Shown here piece after piece: positions 14,828 through 23,757 of a stretch of 36,252 nt of DNA (position 1 is the first letter of the stretch; every line of letters starts with the position of its first letter). The notes under the pieces are model-generated. The model made no database searches. It saw nothing but the letters and a program-made list of their open reading frames with translations, and was not told where the DNA came from. The position numbers and the translations under genes were made by a program. Source of the stretch: Gemmatimonas sp. (GTDB taxonomy: Bacteria; Gemmatimonadota; Gemmatimonadetes; Gemmatimonadales; Gemmatimonadaceae); assembly GCA_011390935.1 (NCBI GenBank), contig JAABRL010000040.1, positions 3,416-39,667 of the forward strand. The letters run 5' to 3'.

Positions 14828-16891
14828 GTGACACTACATCAGGTTTGTGCCCCCCTTCCGCTCCTCCGACCCCCCGCCATGCTTGTCCTCGCTCTTTCGG
14901 CGCTGCTCACGCAGCCGCCAGCGGCCGCGCAACCGTCCCCACGACCGGCGCGCATTGTGATCTCCCCTGCGAACCCGGTGGTGATCGCCGAAGACACGTT
15001 GCGCTTGAGCGCGCGCGTAGTCGACGAGCGCGGCGGCGAGGTGCCCGGTGCACGCGTGCGCTTCATCCCGGCCGGCGGCCGCTTCGAAGGCGACGTCGAC
15101 CCGACCGGACTTGTGCAGTCCGGTTCAACCGGCACGATGCCCGTCACGGTCGTTGCGCAGGTCGATGGCTTCCCGCCGCTCACGGAGCGCGTGGAAGTGA
15201 AGATGGTGCCGGGACCCGCGGCGCGAGTTTCGGTTGCCGCTGCACCTACGCGCCTTGTGGCTGGTCAACGCGTCCGGCTCGACGCCTCGGCCTTCAGCGC
15301 CGCCGGTGACAAGCGCGCCGAGCGGGTGCAGTGGACGTCGAGTACGCCCGCCGCTGTCACGGTCACCGGCGACGGTCTGCTCACGGCGGTCGCATCGGGA
15401 CGCGCCACGCTCACCGCGCGCAGCGGCGCCGCGAGCGCCACGGTGCAGGTCGAGGTGATCGGTACGCGGGTCGCGCGCCTCGAACTTTCGCCTGACAATC
15501 ACGAGGCGCGCACGGGTGACGTGGTGCGCTTCCGCGCGATCGCGCGCGACGCGGCCGGACGCGAGGTGGCCGATCTGTCCCCCACGTACAGCTTCGCGCC
15601 TGGCGCCGGCCTGATCGAACAGGACGGGGCCTTCGTGGGCTACGAACCCGGCAGCTACACGATCACCGCGTCGCTCGGTGCGGTGAGCGCGAGTGCGGTC
15701 GTCACGCTGGCGCGGCGCGATGTGCGGCGGCCGGCCACGGTGGTGGGGCGACTGCCTCGCATGCAGTTCACCACCGAAGAAGTCTGGCTGCACCCCACGG
15801 AGCAGATCGCCTATCTCGGCACCGGCTCTGGCGGGGATCGCATGTTCACCATCGACATCAGCGACCCCACGCGTCCGGTGGTCACCGATTCGATTGTGGA
15901 GAACACGCGGCGCGTGAACGACATCATGACCACGCCTGATGGCAAGCACCTGGTGTTCACGCGCGAAGGGGCCGCCGATCGACGCAACGGCATCGTGATT
16001 GCCACCCTCGACGATCCGCGCCACCCGAAGAAGTGCGCCGACTTCACCGATGGACTCACGGCCGGCGTGCACTCCACGTTCGTGTATCGGCAGGAAAAGT
16101 TCGGCACGCATGTGTATCTCACCAACGATGGCACCGGCGCCTTTCACATCCTCGATCTCACCGAGCCGTGCGCGCCGAAGACCGCCGCCATCTGGAAGAC
16201 GCCGCGTCCGGAAGCGGGACGTACGCTCCATGATGTCGATGTGCAGGACGGCCTCGCATACCTCAGCTACTGGAATGACGGCCTCGTCATTCTCGATGTC
16301 GGCAACGGGGTGAAGGGGGGATCGCCGAGCAACCCGCAGCTCGTCGCGCAGTACAAGTACGATCTCAACGATCTGTACTCGCAGGTGGAGGCGAGCGCCG
16401 GTCCCGGTTTCATTCGTGGGACGCACACGGCTTGGCGACACAAGAACTACGTCTTCATTGCCGACGAAGTGTTTCCCGCCGAGCCGGTGAAGGGGGCGAA
16501 GGACGCCTCGGCCGGTCGTGCGTACGGACGCATGCAGGTGATCGATGTGTCCGATCTGGCGAATCCGAAGTCGGTGGCGTATTACGAGCCGGAGTTCGGC
16601 GGCGTGCACAACCTGTGGGTGGCGGGTGACACCTTGTACATGGGCGCGTACAACGCGGGCTTTCGCACGTTCGACATTTCCGGTGAGCTGCGTGGCGATC
16701 TGCGTGCACAGGCGCGTGAAATGGTGCACGTGCACACCGCCGACCTCGATGGTTACGTGAAGAACGCGGCCATGACATGGGGCGTGGTGGTGCGTGACGG
16801 ACTGGCATACGTGAACGACATGTACAACGGACTCTGGATCGTGCGCATGGAGCCGAAGATCTCACCACCCAAGCCCCAAGTGGTCCCATGA
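14828..16891 (+). CDS. Exported protein with Ig-like (Big2) repeats and LVIVD beta-propeller
   Basis: A 687-residue secreted protein. A signal peptide core (MLVLALSALLTQPPAAAQ) lies just inside the N terminus. Three bacterial Ig-like modules follow, at about 38-125, 127-208 (VQWTSSTPAAVTVTGDG, a classic Big2 stretch) and 212-293. The rest is a chain of LVIVD-type repeats: MFTIDISDPTRPVVTD, AFHILDLTEPCAPKTA, GLVILDVGNG, MQVIDVSDLANPKSVAYY, FRTFDISGE and GLWIV. LVIVD proteins form extracellular beta-propellers of unknown ligand. The GTG at 14828 is preceded by AGGGG seven bases away; ATG 14879 is an alternative that still keeps a signal peptide. Its stop overlaps the next start (ATGA). Confidence 0.85.
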   Translation: MTLHQVCAPLPLLRPPAMLVLALSALLTQPPAAAQPSPRPARIVISPANPVVIAEDTLRLSARVVDERGGEVPGARVRFIPAGGRFEGDVDPTGLVQSGSTGTMPVTVVAQVDGFPPLTERVEVKMVPGPAARVSVAAAPTRLVAGQRVRLDASAFSAAGDKRAERVQWTSSTPAAVTVTGDGLLTAVASGRATLTARSGAASATVQVEVIGTRVARLELSPDNHEARTGDVVRFRAIARDAAGREVADLSPTYSFAPGAGLIEQDGAFVGYEPGSYTITASLGAVSASAVVTLARRDVRRPATVVGRLPRMQFTTEEVWLHPTEQIAYLGTGSGGDRMFTIDISDPTRPVVTDSIVENTRRVNDIMTTPDGKHLVFTREGAADRRNGIVIATLDDPRHPKKCADFTDGLTAGVHSTFVYRQEKFGTHVYLTNDGTGAFHILDLTEPCAPKTAAIWKTPRPEAGRTLHDVDVQDGLAYLSYWNDGLVILDVGNGVKGGSPSNPQLVAQYKYDLNDLYSQVEASAGPGFIRGTHTAWRHKNYVFIADEVFPAEPVKGAKDASAGRAYGRMQVIDVSDLANPKSVAYYEPEFGGVHNLWVAGDTLYMGAYNAGFRTFDISGELRGDLRAQAREMVHVHTADLDGYVKNAAMTWGVVVRDGLAYVNDMYNGLWIVRMEPKISPPKPQVVP

Positions 16892-18120
16892 CCCGCAAGA
16901 AGAACCCGCTGATCACGGGTGTCCTCGGGGCACTCGTGACGACCGTGATCGTGATCGCGGTGTTCGGTCTGTGCGCGCGCACGGCTGGTGCGATGTCGGT
17001 GGTTCCGCGCGTGCGTGATGTGAAGTCACCGCGTGATACGGTGTGGCCCACGCGCGAGTATCACGTGTTGATCGCGTCCGAAGCGGTAGATCAGGTCGCG
17101 CTCGTGCGCTTCGGTCCACAGGGCACGGAGGTGGTGCGCACGCAGCAGGTGGGCATCATGCTGGCCGATCCCGACGGACCGCATGGGGTGGCCGTGTCTC
17201 CCGATCAGCAGCACTACTACGTGACCACGGCGCATGGCATGCCGTACGGGTCACTGTGGAAGTACGACGCGCGCACAAGTGCGTATCTGGGGAAGGTGGA
17301 GCTGGGAAACTTTCCGGCCACGGCGCAGGTGTCGCCCGATGGTCGCACGGTGTGGGTGGTGAACTTCAACCTGCACGGCGACATGGTACCGAGCGATGTG
17401 AGTGTGGTGCGCACGCACGATCTCGTGGAAATCGCGCGGCTTCGCACGTGCGCCATGCCGCACGGCTCGCGGCTTGATCCGTCCGGTCGCCGACACTATT
17501 CGGCGTGCATGATGGACGATGTGGTGGTGGAGATCGATGCCGAGGCGCTCGAGGTCTCGCGGCACTTTCGCCTCGCGAAGGGCGCCGAGCAGGGCATGAC
17601 GGGGGCGCCGACTGTGCAGTCCTCCCATGCGGCGCACGACATGGGTGGACACGGGCTCACGACGCCCGCGGCCGGATCCACCACATGTTCGCCCACCTGG
17701 GCGCAGCCATCGGCCGATGGGCGGACGCTGTGGATCGCGTGCAATGGCACCAGCGACCTCGTGGAGATCGATGTCGAGCGCTGGGAAATGCGGCGGCGCA
17801 TTCCCGCACGCAATGGCGTGTACAACCTCACGGTGACGCGCGACGGCACAAAGCTGATCGCCACCAACAAGCGCGACCAGTCGGTGTCGGTGATCGACGC
17901 GACGAGCGGTCATGAGCTGGTGCGCCTGCCCACGCAGCGACGCGTGGTGCACGGCGTCGTGGTGAGCGACGACGATCGCTATGCGTTCGTGAGCGTGGAG
18001 GGCGTCGGCAGCGAGCCCGGCACGGTCGAGATCATCGATCTGCAGGCGCTGCGTACCGTTGCGCGTGTCGACGTGGGGCAGATGGCTGGTGGCATCGACG
18101 TGGTGGCGTTGCCTCGCTGA
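16888..18120 (+). CDS. YVTN-type beta-propeller protein
   Basis: A 410-residue protein with an N-terminal signal anchor (residues about 7-35) and a seven-bladed-type propeller of YVTN repeats: YHVLIASEAVDQVALVRF, PHGVAVSPDQQHYYVTT, TAQVSPDGRTVWVVNF, SADGRTLWIACNGTSDLVEID and TRDGTKLIATNKRDQSVSVID are visible. A loop at about 245-256 is rich in histidine and methionine (H247, H250, M252, H255, sequence HAAHDMGGHG), unlike the repeats around it, and could bind a metal. Two cysteines lie in the repeats (CAMPHGSR, CMMDD). YVTN proteins occur at surfaces and in respiratory or heme-dependent enzymes; no heme motif is present here. Translational coupling to the LVIVD/Ig protein suggests the two act together. 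Confidence 0.85.
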   Translation: MTRKKNPLITGVLGALVTTVIVIAVFGLCARTAGAMSVVPRVRDVKSPRDTVWPTREYHVLIASEAVDQVALVRFGPQGTEVVRTQQVGIMLADPDGPHGVAVSPDQQHYYVTTAHGMPYGSLWKYDARTSAYLGKVELGNFPATAQVSPDGRTVWVVNFNLHGDMVPSDVSVVRTHDLVEIARLRTCAMPHGSRLDPSGRRHYSACMMDDVVVEIDAEALEVSRHFRLAKGAEQGMTGAPTVQSSHAAHDMGGHGLTTPAAGSTTCSPTWAQPSADGRTLWIACNGTSDLVEIDVERWEMRRRIPARNGVYNLTVTRDGTKLIATNKRDQSVSVIDATSGHELVRLPTQRRVVHGVVVSDDDRYAFVSVEGVGSEPGTVEIIDLQALRTVARVDVGQMAGGIDVVALPR

Positions 18121-18132
18121 CCCGAGCCGGTG

Positions 18133-18160
18133 CGGCATTCCGGCACGCGCCGGAATGCCG
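18133..18160. terminator. Perfect 12-bp hairpin between convergent genes
   Basis: CGGCATTCCGGC (18133-18144) pairs perfectly with GCCGGAATGCCG (18149-18160) around a 4-base loop. It starts 12 bases after the YVTN stop and 11 bases before the convergent DUF4332 stop. There is no T tract on either side, so it would be a weak intrinsic terminator or a bidirectional pause/RNA-end structure serving both strands. Confidence 0.45.
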
Positions 18161-18170
18161 CCGGGTGCAC

Positions 18171-18578
18171 TCAGTGCGAGATGCGGGGCTCGAGCGTTTT
18201 GGCCTGCTCGATCCACTTGGTGACGGTCACCTCGGAGGGGACCGAACGCACCAGCTTCTTCTCGGCGTTCACCTCGGCCATCTTCGCCGTGAGATTGTCG
18301 GCGCGACGCGTGCGCAGCTCCTTCACGGTGTCCACACCAGCGACCTCGAGCAGTTCAGAGTACTCCTGCCCGACGCCCGAGATGCGCATCAGGTCGGCCA
18401 TGTTGGCCCACTTGAGCAGCAGTGCCGTGGAGAACCCGGTCTTCTCCGCCACGGCGGCACGTCCCTTGGCATCCGCGCACAGGTCGAGCAGATGATCGGT
18501 GGTGTGAATCCCAGCGGTCTCGAGCGTCGCCGAGCGCGCAGGGCCGATGCCCTCGATTTCAGTGATCTTGTAGCTCAT
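18171..18578 (-). CDS. DUF4332 helix-hairpin-helix protein
   Basis: A 135-residue soluble protein beginning MSYKITEIEGIGPARSATLE, the first of two helix-hairpin-helix elements; the second is around LMRISGVGQEYSELLEVAGVDTV (about residues 64-86). This is the DUF4332 pattern. The middle is helical with a mixed charge pattern and the C terminus is basic. HhH pairs bind DNA backbone non-specifically in many proteins, but DUF4332 itself has no assigned role. The Shine-Dalgarno GGGAGA lies eight bases before the ATG. It follows the RND operon on the same strand with a hairpin between, so it may have separate transcription. Confidence 0.88.
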   Translation of the reverse strand: MSYKITEIEGIGPARSATLETAGIHTTDHLLDLCADAKGRAAVAEKTGFSTALLLKWANMADLMRISGVGQEYSELLEVAGVDTVKELRTRRADNLTAKMAEVNAEKKLVRSVPSEVTVTKWIEQAKTLEPRISH

Positions 18579-18602
18579 GAACGGTCTCCCGGAGTGAAAG
18601 TC

Positions 18603-18625
18603 CGGCCCCCGACTCGTCGGGGCCG
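18603..18625 (-). terminator. Hairpin between the RND operon and DUF4332
   Basis: CGGCCCC (18603-18609) pairs with GGGGCCG (18619-18625), with three further inner pairs after a bulge. On the minus strand it is followed by GGACTTTCAC, so the T run is poor. It may terminate the RND operon or form the leader of the DUF4332 gene. Confidence 0.35.
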
Positions 18626-18676
18626 AATGTTCCGAACTTCTCTCCGGTGACGGAATGCGGCAAGGGTGTGGTGCGG

Positions 18677-21600
18677 TCAGTCACCAGCCACGGGTTGCGG
18701 CGACGCGCCTCCGACCTGGTCTGTGGGACCGAGTACGAAGGTGCGCATGGCATTCACCGCGGTGTGCAGCACGACGTACAGGCACGGCACCACGAACAGC
18801 GTCAGCAACGTGGACATGGACAAGCCGCCGACCACCGCGATGGCGAGCGGTCGCATGAGTTCGGAGCCGTCGCCGAGTCCGAGCGCGAGTGGCGCTGTGC
18901 CCACCAATGAGGTGATGGTGGTCATGAGAATCGGGCGCAGACGCGCGGCACCCGCTTCGACCACCGCATCGAACATCGACGCGCCAGTTTCCGCCTGATA
19001 GGTCTTCACGAACTCCACGAGCAGAATGGAGTTGTTCACCACGATGCCGGCGAGCAGGATCATGCCGAGCAGGGCGGGGGCGCTGAACGGCGTCCCGGTG
19101 AGTCGGAGAATCGCCACGACGCCCACCATCGACATCGGCACCGCCGCGAGAATCACGAACGGGTCGGTGAGACTCTCGTACTGCACGGCCAGCACGACGA
19201 ACACCAGGAAGATCGCGAGTCCGACCACGAGCAGCATCTGCGCGTTGCTCTCCTCGATGGCTTCCGCTTCACCGCCAATGATCACGCCGTATCCATCGGG
19301 AAGGCCGAGGCTCGAGAGACGCTCCCGAATCGAATCGGTGACCGCGCCGATGGTGGCAACGGAGGTGAGCACGTCGCCGCTCAGACGAATCTGTCGGTTC
19401 TGGTTCTCGCGACGAATGCTCGAGGGGCCGAGCGCCGGTCCGACCGTGGCCACATCGCGCAGCTGAATCGGGGCGCGCCCAGCGCCGGCTGGGAAGAGCG
19501 GCAGGTCGCCGAGGTTGTTGACACTCTGAAACCGGCCGCGCGGGAAGAAGACGCGCACGTCATACTCGAAGTTGCCTTCGGCGTATCGTGTGGCAACCGT
19601 CCCGTCGAGGGCGGTGCGAATCGTGGCGCCGACCGTGGCGACATCGAGATTGAGTGCGCGCGCCCGCTCACGATCGAGTTCGATCGAGAGCAGCGGGTTG
19701 GCTTCGTCGGCCTGGAAGTCGAAGTTCTGCAGACCGGGCGTGCCTGCGAGCGTGCGGGCCAGTGAGCGACCGATTTCCTCGAGCACCGGCAACTCGTCTC
19801 CCACGATCGCGACCGACACCGCCTCACCGCTGCTCGACGTGCGCAAGCCGCGGATGCGCGGCGGACGAACACCCACGCGAGCGCCGGCGAAGCCGCGGGC
19901 ATCGATGCGCGACTGCAGCTGGGCGACCCACTGCTCCGCGGTCAGCTCGCGCGATCTGGTCGAGCCGTTCAGTCGAATGTCGAGGCTGCCGCGACCCGCG
20001 TTGGCGCTGCTCGTGCCGCCAAAGAGGAATCCGCCCGCGGTCGCGAACACGCTTTCGACATTGGGCATCTCCATCGCCATCGCCTCGAGTTCGCGCGTGA
20101 GGCGATCCGTCTGTTGCGGGGTCGCACCGGCCGGCAGCCGGATGAACGCACCCACTGTCCCGTCATCGACCTGTGGCAGGAACTCATTGGGAATGCTGCG
20201 CGCGGCGAAGAAGGCCACCGCCGAGACGCCGATCGCGCCGCCCAGCACGACCCACCGCATGCGCACGGCACGCGCAGCCCCACCTCGGTACCACTCGATG
20301 GTGTTGTTGATGAACCGATCGAAGGCCATCAGCGGGGGAAACTTCTCCAAACCACTCTTGAAACGCACCTTGCCCAGCTGTGCAGCGAGCATGGGCACCA
20401 GCGTGAGCGCGAGCGGGAGCGACGCGAGAATCGCGAACGAGATCGTGAGAATGAGTTCGCGGAAGATCAGTGCCGACAGCCCGGTGATCAGCAGGAACGG
20501 CGCGACCGAGGCGAGGTTGGTCGTCGTGGACGCGACCACGGCCTTGGACACTTCGCCGGCACCAACGTGCGCACCTTCTTCGGCATCGAGCCCATCGACG
20601 ATGCGACGGCGATAAATGTTCTCGAGCATCACGATCGCGTTGTCGAGCAGCAGGCCCGTGCCGAGCGCGAGGCCACCGAGCGACATGATGTTCAGCGTCA
20701 GGTCGCTGATGCCCATCATGATGAACGTCGCCAGAATCGCGAGCGGGATCGAAACGCCGATGATGAACGTCTTGCGGAAGGAGCGCAGGAACACGAGCAC
20801 CACGAGCATCGCGAGTACGGCACCCATGATGGCCGCGCTCTGTACCGAGTTGAGTGCGTCCCGAATGAATCCGGACTGGTCGAACGTGGTGTTGTACTGC
20901 ACGTCCTTGGGGATGTACTGACTCTGCTCCAGCCGCAGGAGCAGGGCCTTCACGCCATCGACCACTTCGACGGTGTTGGCTTCGGGCTGCTTCTGAATGC
21001 CGATGCGCACCGCGGGCACTCCGTTCAGTCGCGCCCAGAAGCGCTGCTCCTGGCTCGTGTCACGAATCGTGGCGACATCACGCAGCGGGACGCGCGTGCC
21101 GCTCGTACCGGTGAGCAGCACATTCCGAATGTCATCCACGTTCTCGAACTTGCCGGTCGTCCGGCTCACCAGCTCGAGGTCGGGACCCGAGACTCGGCCG
21201 CCGGCGATGTTCTGGTTGTCGTTGCGGAGGGCGGTGAGCACGCCGTTGACGGTGAGGCCGAAGCCACGCAGTCGCTCCGGATCGAGCTCAACCTGCACTT
21301 CGCGGACGAGACCGCCCGAAATGTCCACCGATGCCACGCCATCGACCGACAGCAGCTGCGGCCGCAGTCGCTGGTCCACCCACTGCCGCAGCGAGACGAG
21401 ATCGCGCTCGTTCGACGAGAAGGCGACCTGATAGATCTGCATCTGCGACGGATCCGACTTGTTGATCGTCGGCGGATCCGCTTCCACCGGCAGGCGCGCG
21501 CGTACGCGCTCCACGTTCTTCGCCGCATCCTGCAACGCGAAGTCCACGTTGGTGCCGTACCGGAAGTCCAGCGTCATGCTGACGCGGCCTTCGTTGATCT

Positions 21601-21865
21601 CGGTGCTCATGAGCTGCAGCCCTTCGGTCGTCGCCAGCGACGACTCGAGCACCTTGGCGATCGTCTCCTCGAGCACGATCGGTTCCACGCCGGCGTTGTT
21701 CACCGAGACACGCACCTGCGGGTACACAATGCGAGGCAGCAGGTCGACCGGAATCCGACCGATGTACACGAGACCGAGCACGAGCAGCGTGCTCGTGAGC
21801 ATCAGCGTGCCGATCGGTCGCGAGATCGACCAGCTGGAAATCCCCCGCCGCTTTTCGTGGCTCAT
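18677..21865 (-). CDS. RND multidrug efflux transporter (inner-membrane pump)
   Basis: A 1062-residue protein of the AcrB/HAE-type RND superfamily. The start, ISRPIGTLMLTSTLLVLGLVYIGRIPVDLLPRIVYP, is the standard first helix and DLLP motif. Porter domains follow, then a six-helix block with GTGLLLDNAIVMLENIYRRR, whose aspartate is in the proton-relay position. A second porter half and a second helix block (VVLAVQYESLTDPFVILAAVP) end the protein. It should pump hydrophobic or amphiphilic compounds out through a TolC-like channel, which is not encoded nearby. The ATG overlaps the adaptor stop (ATGA). Length is normal. Confidence 0.96.
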   Translation of the reverse strand: MSHEKRRGISSWSISRPIGTLMLTSTLLVLGLVYIGRIPVDLLPRIVYPQVRVSVNNAGVEPIVLEETIAKVLESSLATTEGLQLMSTEINEGRVSMTLDFRYGTNVDFALQDAAKNVERVRARLPVEADPPTINKSDPSQMQIYQVAFSSNERDLVSLRQWVDQRLRPQLLSVDGVASVDISGGLVREVQVELDPERLRGFGLTVNGVLTALRNDNQNIAGGRVSGPDLELVSRTTGKFENVDDIRNVLLTGTSGTRVPLRDVATIRDTSQEQRFWARLNGVPAVRIGIQKQPEANTVEVVDGVKALLLRLEQSQYIPKDVQYNTTFDQSGFIRDALNSVQSAAIMGAVLAMLVVLVFLRSFRKTFIIGVSIPLAILATFIMMGISDLTLNIMSLGGLALGTGLLLDNAIVMLENIYRRRIVDGLDAEEGAHVGAGEVSKAVVASTTTNLASVAPFLLITGLSALIFRELILTISFAILASLPLALTLVPMLAAQLGKVRFKSGLEKFPPLMAFDRFINNTIEWYRGGAARAVRMRWVVLGGAIGVSAVAFFAARSIPNEFLPQVDDGTVGAFIRLPAGATPQQTDRLTRELEAMAMEMPNVESVFATAGGFLFGGTSSANAGRGSLDIRLNGSTRSRELTAEQWVAQLQSRIDARGFAGARVGVRPPRIRGLRTSSSGEAVSVAIVGDELPVLEEIGRSLARTLAGTPGLQNFDFQADEANPLLSIELDRERARALNLDVATVGATIRTALDGTVATRYAEGNFEYDVRVFFPRGRFQSVNNLGDLPLFPAGAGRAPIQLRDVATVGPALGPSSIRRENQNRQIRLSGDVLTSVATIGAVTDSIRERLSSLGLPDGYGVIIGGEAEAIEESNAQMLLVVGLAIFLVFVVLAVQYESLTDPFVILAAVPMSMVGVVAILRLTGTPFSAPALLGMILLAGIVVNNSILLVEFVKTYQAETGASMFDAVVEAGAARLRPILMTTITSLVGTAPLALGLGDGSELMRPLAIAVVGGLSMSTLLTLFVVPCLYVVLHTAVNAMRTFVLGPTDQVGGASPQPVAGD

Positions 21866-23058
21866 GGCGTCGTCCTCGCCGTGGTCATGGACGTGCTGTC
21901 AGCGGCGCCGACGGCCTGTGTCCCCGGCGTCGTGGTGGCGCCGGTTCGAATCTCGGGCGCCAGCGGGTCGACTACACGCACCTGTCCGCCCTCACGCACC
22001 AGGGAGTTGCCGGCCACGATGACCGTGTCGCCGAGCACGAGACCGGAGAAAACTTCCACCATGCCGTCGATGTCGGCACCCACGCGCACCGCGCGACGCT
22101 CGGCGAGCCCGCCCTTGACGATGAACACGCTGCGAGCGCCGGCCGCCCCGATGATCGCGCGCGTCGGCAGCACCAGTGCGTCCGGTCGCGTGTCGAGGCG
22201 CAGCGTGGCGCGCACCGTGTAGCCCGGGCGCAGCTGCTGCGTGGCGTTCCCGGTGACGGCGATCTCGACCGGTACCAATCGGGAGACCGAGTCGGCGGCG
22301 GGGAAGATGCGGCGCACGCGACCGGCGACGGACTGTCCGCCCAAGGCGTCCACCTTGAGCGCCACTTCCTGACCGGTGCGGAGCTGCGCGACCTCCAGTT
22401 CGGACACGGGCATGCGCACCACCAGGGTGCTCACGTCCGATACGGTGAACAGTCGCGTGTTCGGCGAGACGATATCCCCGCCCTGTACGAAGCGCGCGGT
22501 GACGACACCACTGATCGGCGCGGTGATCCGCGCGAAGCTGAGGCGGGTTTGCAGCTGGGTGAGCGAGGCATCGGCCGATGCGAGCGCCGCCTGATCACGC
22601 TCATTCTCCGCCGCTGACAGGATCTGCTGCTTGAAGAGTTCGGCTGACCGCTCCGCCGTGGAGCGCGCGAAGGTGAGCTGTGCCTCGGCGGCCTTGACCT
22701 GCGCCGCGAGCTCGCGCGAGTCGATCTCGGCCAGCGTCTGCCCCGCGGACACGCGTGCGCCTTCCTCGACGGGGACGCTCAGTAGTGCGCCAGCCAGCTG
22801 GGCGTTGACCGAGACGGTGCGCAGCGGTTCGAGCTGCCCCGTAACGAGACTGGTGTTGGCGAGGTCAGCTCGCTCCACCAAGGTGATCTCGACCGGCGTG
22901 ATTTGCGCGCCTCGGCCCCCGGGGCCGCCCGGCCCTCCGCCAGGACGGCCTGCACCGCCCCCCGCCGTGTCCGGCGCCGCGTTACCGCCGCAGGCGAGCA
23001 GAGAGAGGGAGGTGGTGAGGAGAAGAACCGACGGATATCCCGACAAGCTGGGGCGCAT
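21862..23058 (-). CDS. RND efflux periplasmic adaptor (membrane fusion protein)
   Basis: A 398-residue lipoprotein (lipobox LSLLAC) with a glycine/proline-rich linker (GGGAGRPGGGPGGPGGRG). It has the adaptor order: a barrel-sandwich start (VTGQLEPLRTVSVNAQLAG, VEEGARVSAGQTLAEID), an alpha-helical hairpin (QVKAAEAQLTFARS...ASADASLTQLQT), the closing strand ARITAPISGVVTARFV, and the beta-barrel and membrane-proximal domains (RPGYTVRATLRLD). It links the pump to the outer-membrane channel. The ATG at 23058 gives a compact lipoprotein signal; a more upstream in-frame start would place about 27 extra basic residues ahead of it. The pump gene follows with a 4-base overlap. Confidence 0.94.
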   Translation of the reverse strand: MRPSLSGYPSVLLLTTSLSLLACGGNAAPDTAGGGAGRPGGGPGGPGGRGAQITPVEITLVERADLANTSLVTGQLEPLRTVSVNAQLAGALLSVPVEEGARVSAGQTLAEIDSRELAAQVKAAEAQLTFARSTAERSAELFKQQILSAAENERDQAALASADASLTQLQTRLSFARITAPISGVVTARFVQGGDIVSPNTRLFTVSDVSTLVVRMPVSELEVAQLRTGQEVALKVDALGGQSVAGRVRRIFPAADSVSRLVPVEIAVTGNATQQLRPGYTVRATLRLDTRPDALVLPTRAIIGAAGARSVFIVKGGLAERRAVRVGADIDGMVEVFSGLVLGDTVIVAGNSLVREGGQVRVVDPLAPEIRTGATTTPGTQAVGAADSTSMTTARTTP

Positions 23059-23085
23059 GAGGCAACGTTGGCAAAATAAAATGAG

Positions 23086-23120
23086 ACGGGCGCGGCTCCG
23101 CGGCTCGGAAACGCGCCCGT
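23086..23120 (-). promoter_or_regulatory. GC-rich hairpin with T-rich tail in the RND operon leader
   Basis: ACGGGCGCG (23086-23094) pairs with CGCGCCCGT (23112-23120). Read on the minus strand the 9-bp stem is followed by CTCATTTTATTTTGCC, then about 13 bases to the adaptor ATG. The layout resembles an intrinsic terminator or attenuator in the 5' leader, or alternatively a GC-rich element beside a T-rich -10 region. It also lies in the intergenic space shared with the divergent DUF983 gene. Confidence 0.35.
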
Positions 23121-23258
23121 GACCACTAGGTGTACGCACAATGTGAGGTTCGCGTTAACACCCGCCGGCCCTGTACGAACCCCGACAACGCCCGCGGCGG
23201 GGGGCCGCCGAGTCGACGGCCCTGTCTGCCGACACGGTGGCTGTGCGTCCGGTTGTGG

Positions 23259-23264
23259 TATATT
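23259..23264 (+). promoter_or_regulatory. Candidate extended -10 element for DUF983 gene
   Basis: TATATT preceded by TGTGG forms an extended -10-like element. A start seven bases later would fall on or next to the ATG at 23271, so the mRNA could be leaderless. No good -35 hexamer is seen. GGAAGG directly touches the ATG and is too close to act as a normal Shine-Dalgarno. Confidence 0.3.
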
Positions 23265-23270
23265 GGAAGG

Positions 23271-23753
23271 ATGCTGAATGTTCCCGCGGTTGGAGCCCCG
23301 GCGCTCCCCGCCCCCGGCGCTCCGCGTGCCCGCCCCGCTACCTCGCGGCTGATGGCGCGCGCAATGCTGCTGCGGTGTCCCAACTGTGGCGGGCGCGGCC
23401 TCTTCGCCTCCTTCTTCGCGCTCAAGCCCAACTGTCCCAGCTGCGGGTTGCGAATCGAACGCGGGGAGTCCGACTACTTCGTCGGCGCGTATCTGTTCAA
23501 CCTCATCGCGGTCGAACTGATCCTGTTCTTCTGCGTGTGCGGATTCGTGGTGTTCACGTGGCCCGATGTGCCGTGGGATCTGCTGACCTACGTCACGGGC
23601 GCGCTGATGCTGGCCGGGTGCTTCCTCTGCTACCCCTTCGCCAAGATGACGTGGCTGGCCGTCGATCTCGCCATCCGCCCGCTGTCCACGGAGGAGCTGC
23701 GGTGGCACCACGACGGCGGCGACATCGGCGATCGCGAGCTGCCGCACGTCTGA
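23271..23753 (+). CDS. DUF983 family zinc-ribbon membrane protein
   Basis: A 160-residue protein. A short proline/alanine-rich N terminus precedes a four-cysteine zinc ribbon (LLRCPNCGGRGLF ... PNCPSCGLRIERGE). Two transmembrane helices follow (about residues 77-97 and 105-127), ending in a soluble acidic tail. This is the full DUF983 pattern. The family is often found near cytochrome oxidase assembly genes, but none is present here and the function is unassigned. The start could also be the in-frame ATG at 23352 (MARAMLLRCPNC), which would remove only the low-complexity N terminus. It ends 4 bases before the ABC permease ATG. Confidence 0.88.
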   Translation: MLNVPAVGAPALPAPGAPRARPATSRLMARAMLLRCPNCGGRGLFASFFALKPNCPSCGLRIERGESDYFVGAYLFNLIAVELILFFCVCGFVVFTWPDVPWDLLTYVTGALMLAGCFLCYPFAKMTWLAVDLAIRPLSTEELRWHHDGGDIGDRELPHV

Positions 23754-23757
23754 CCGC

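Noticed and set aside
20114..22222. Long plus-strand frame (702 codons) opposite the RND genes
   Set aside because: Low-complexity Arg/Glu/His-rich translation and complete overlap with a well-supported RND pump and adaptor.
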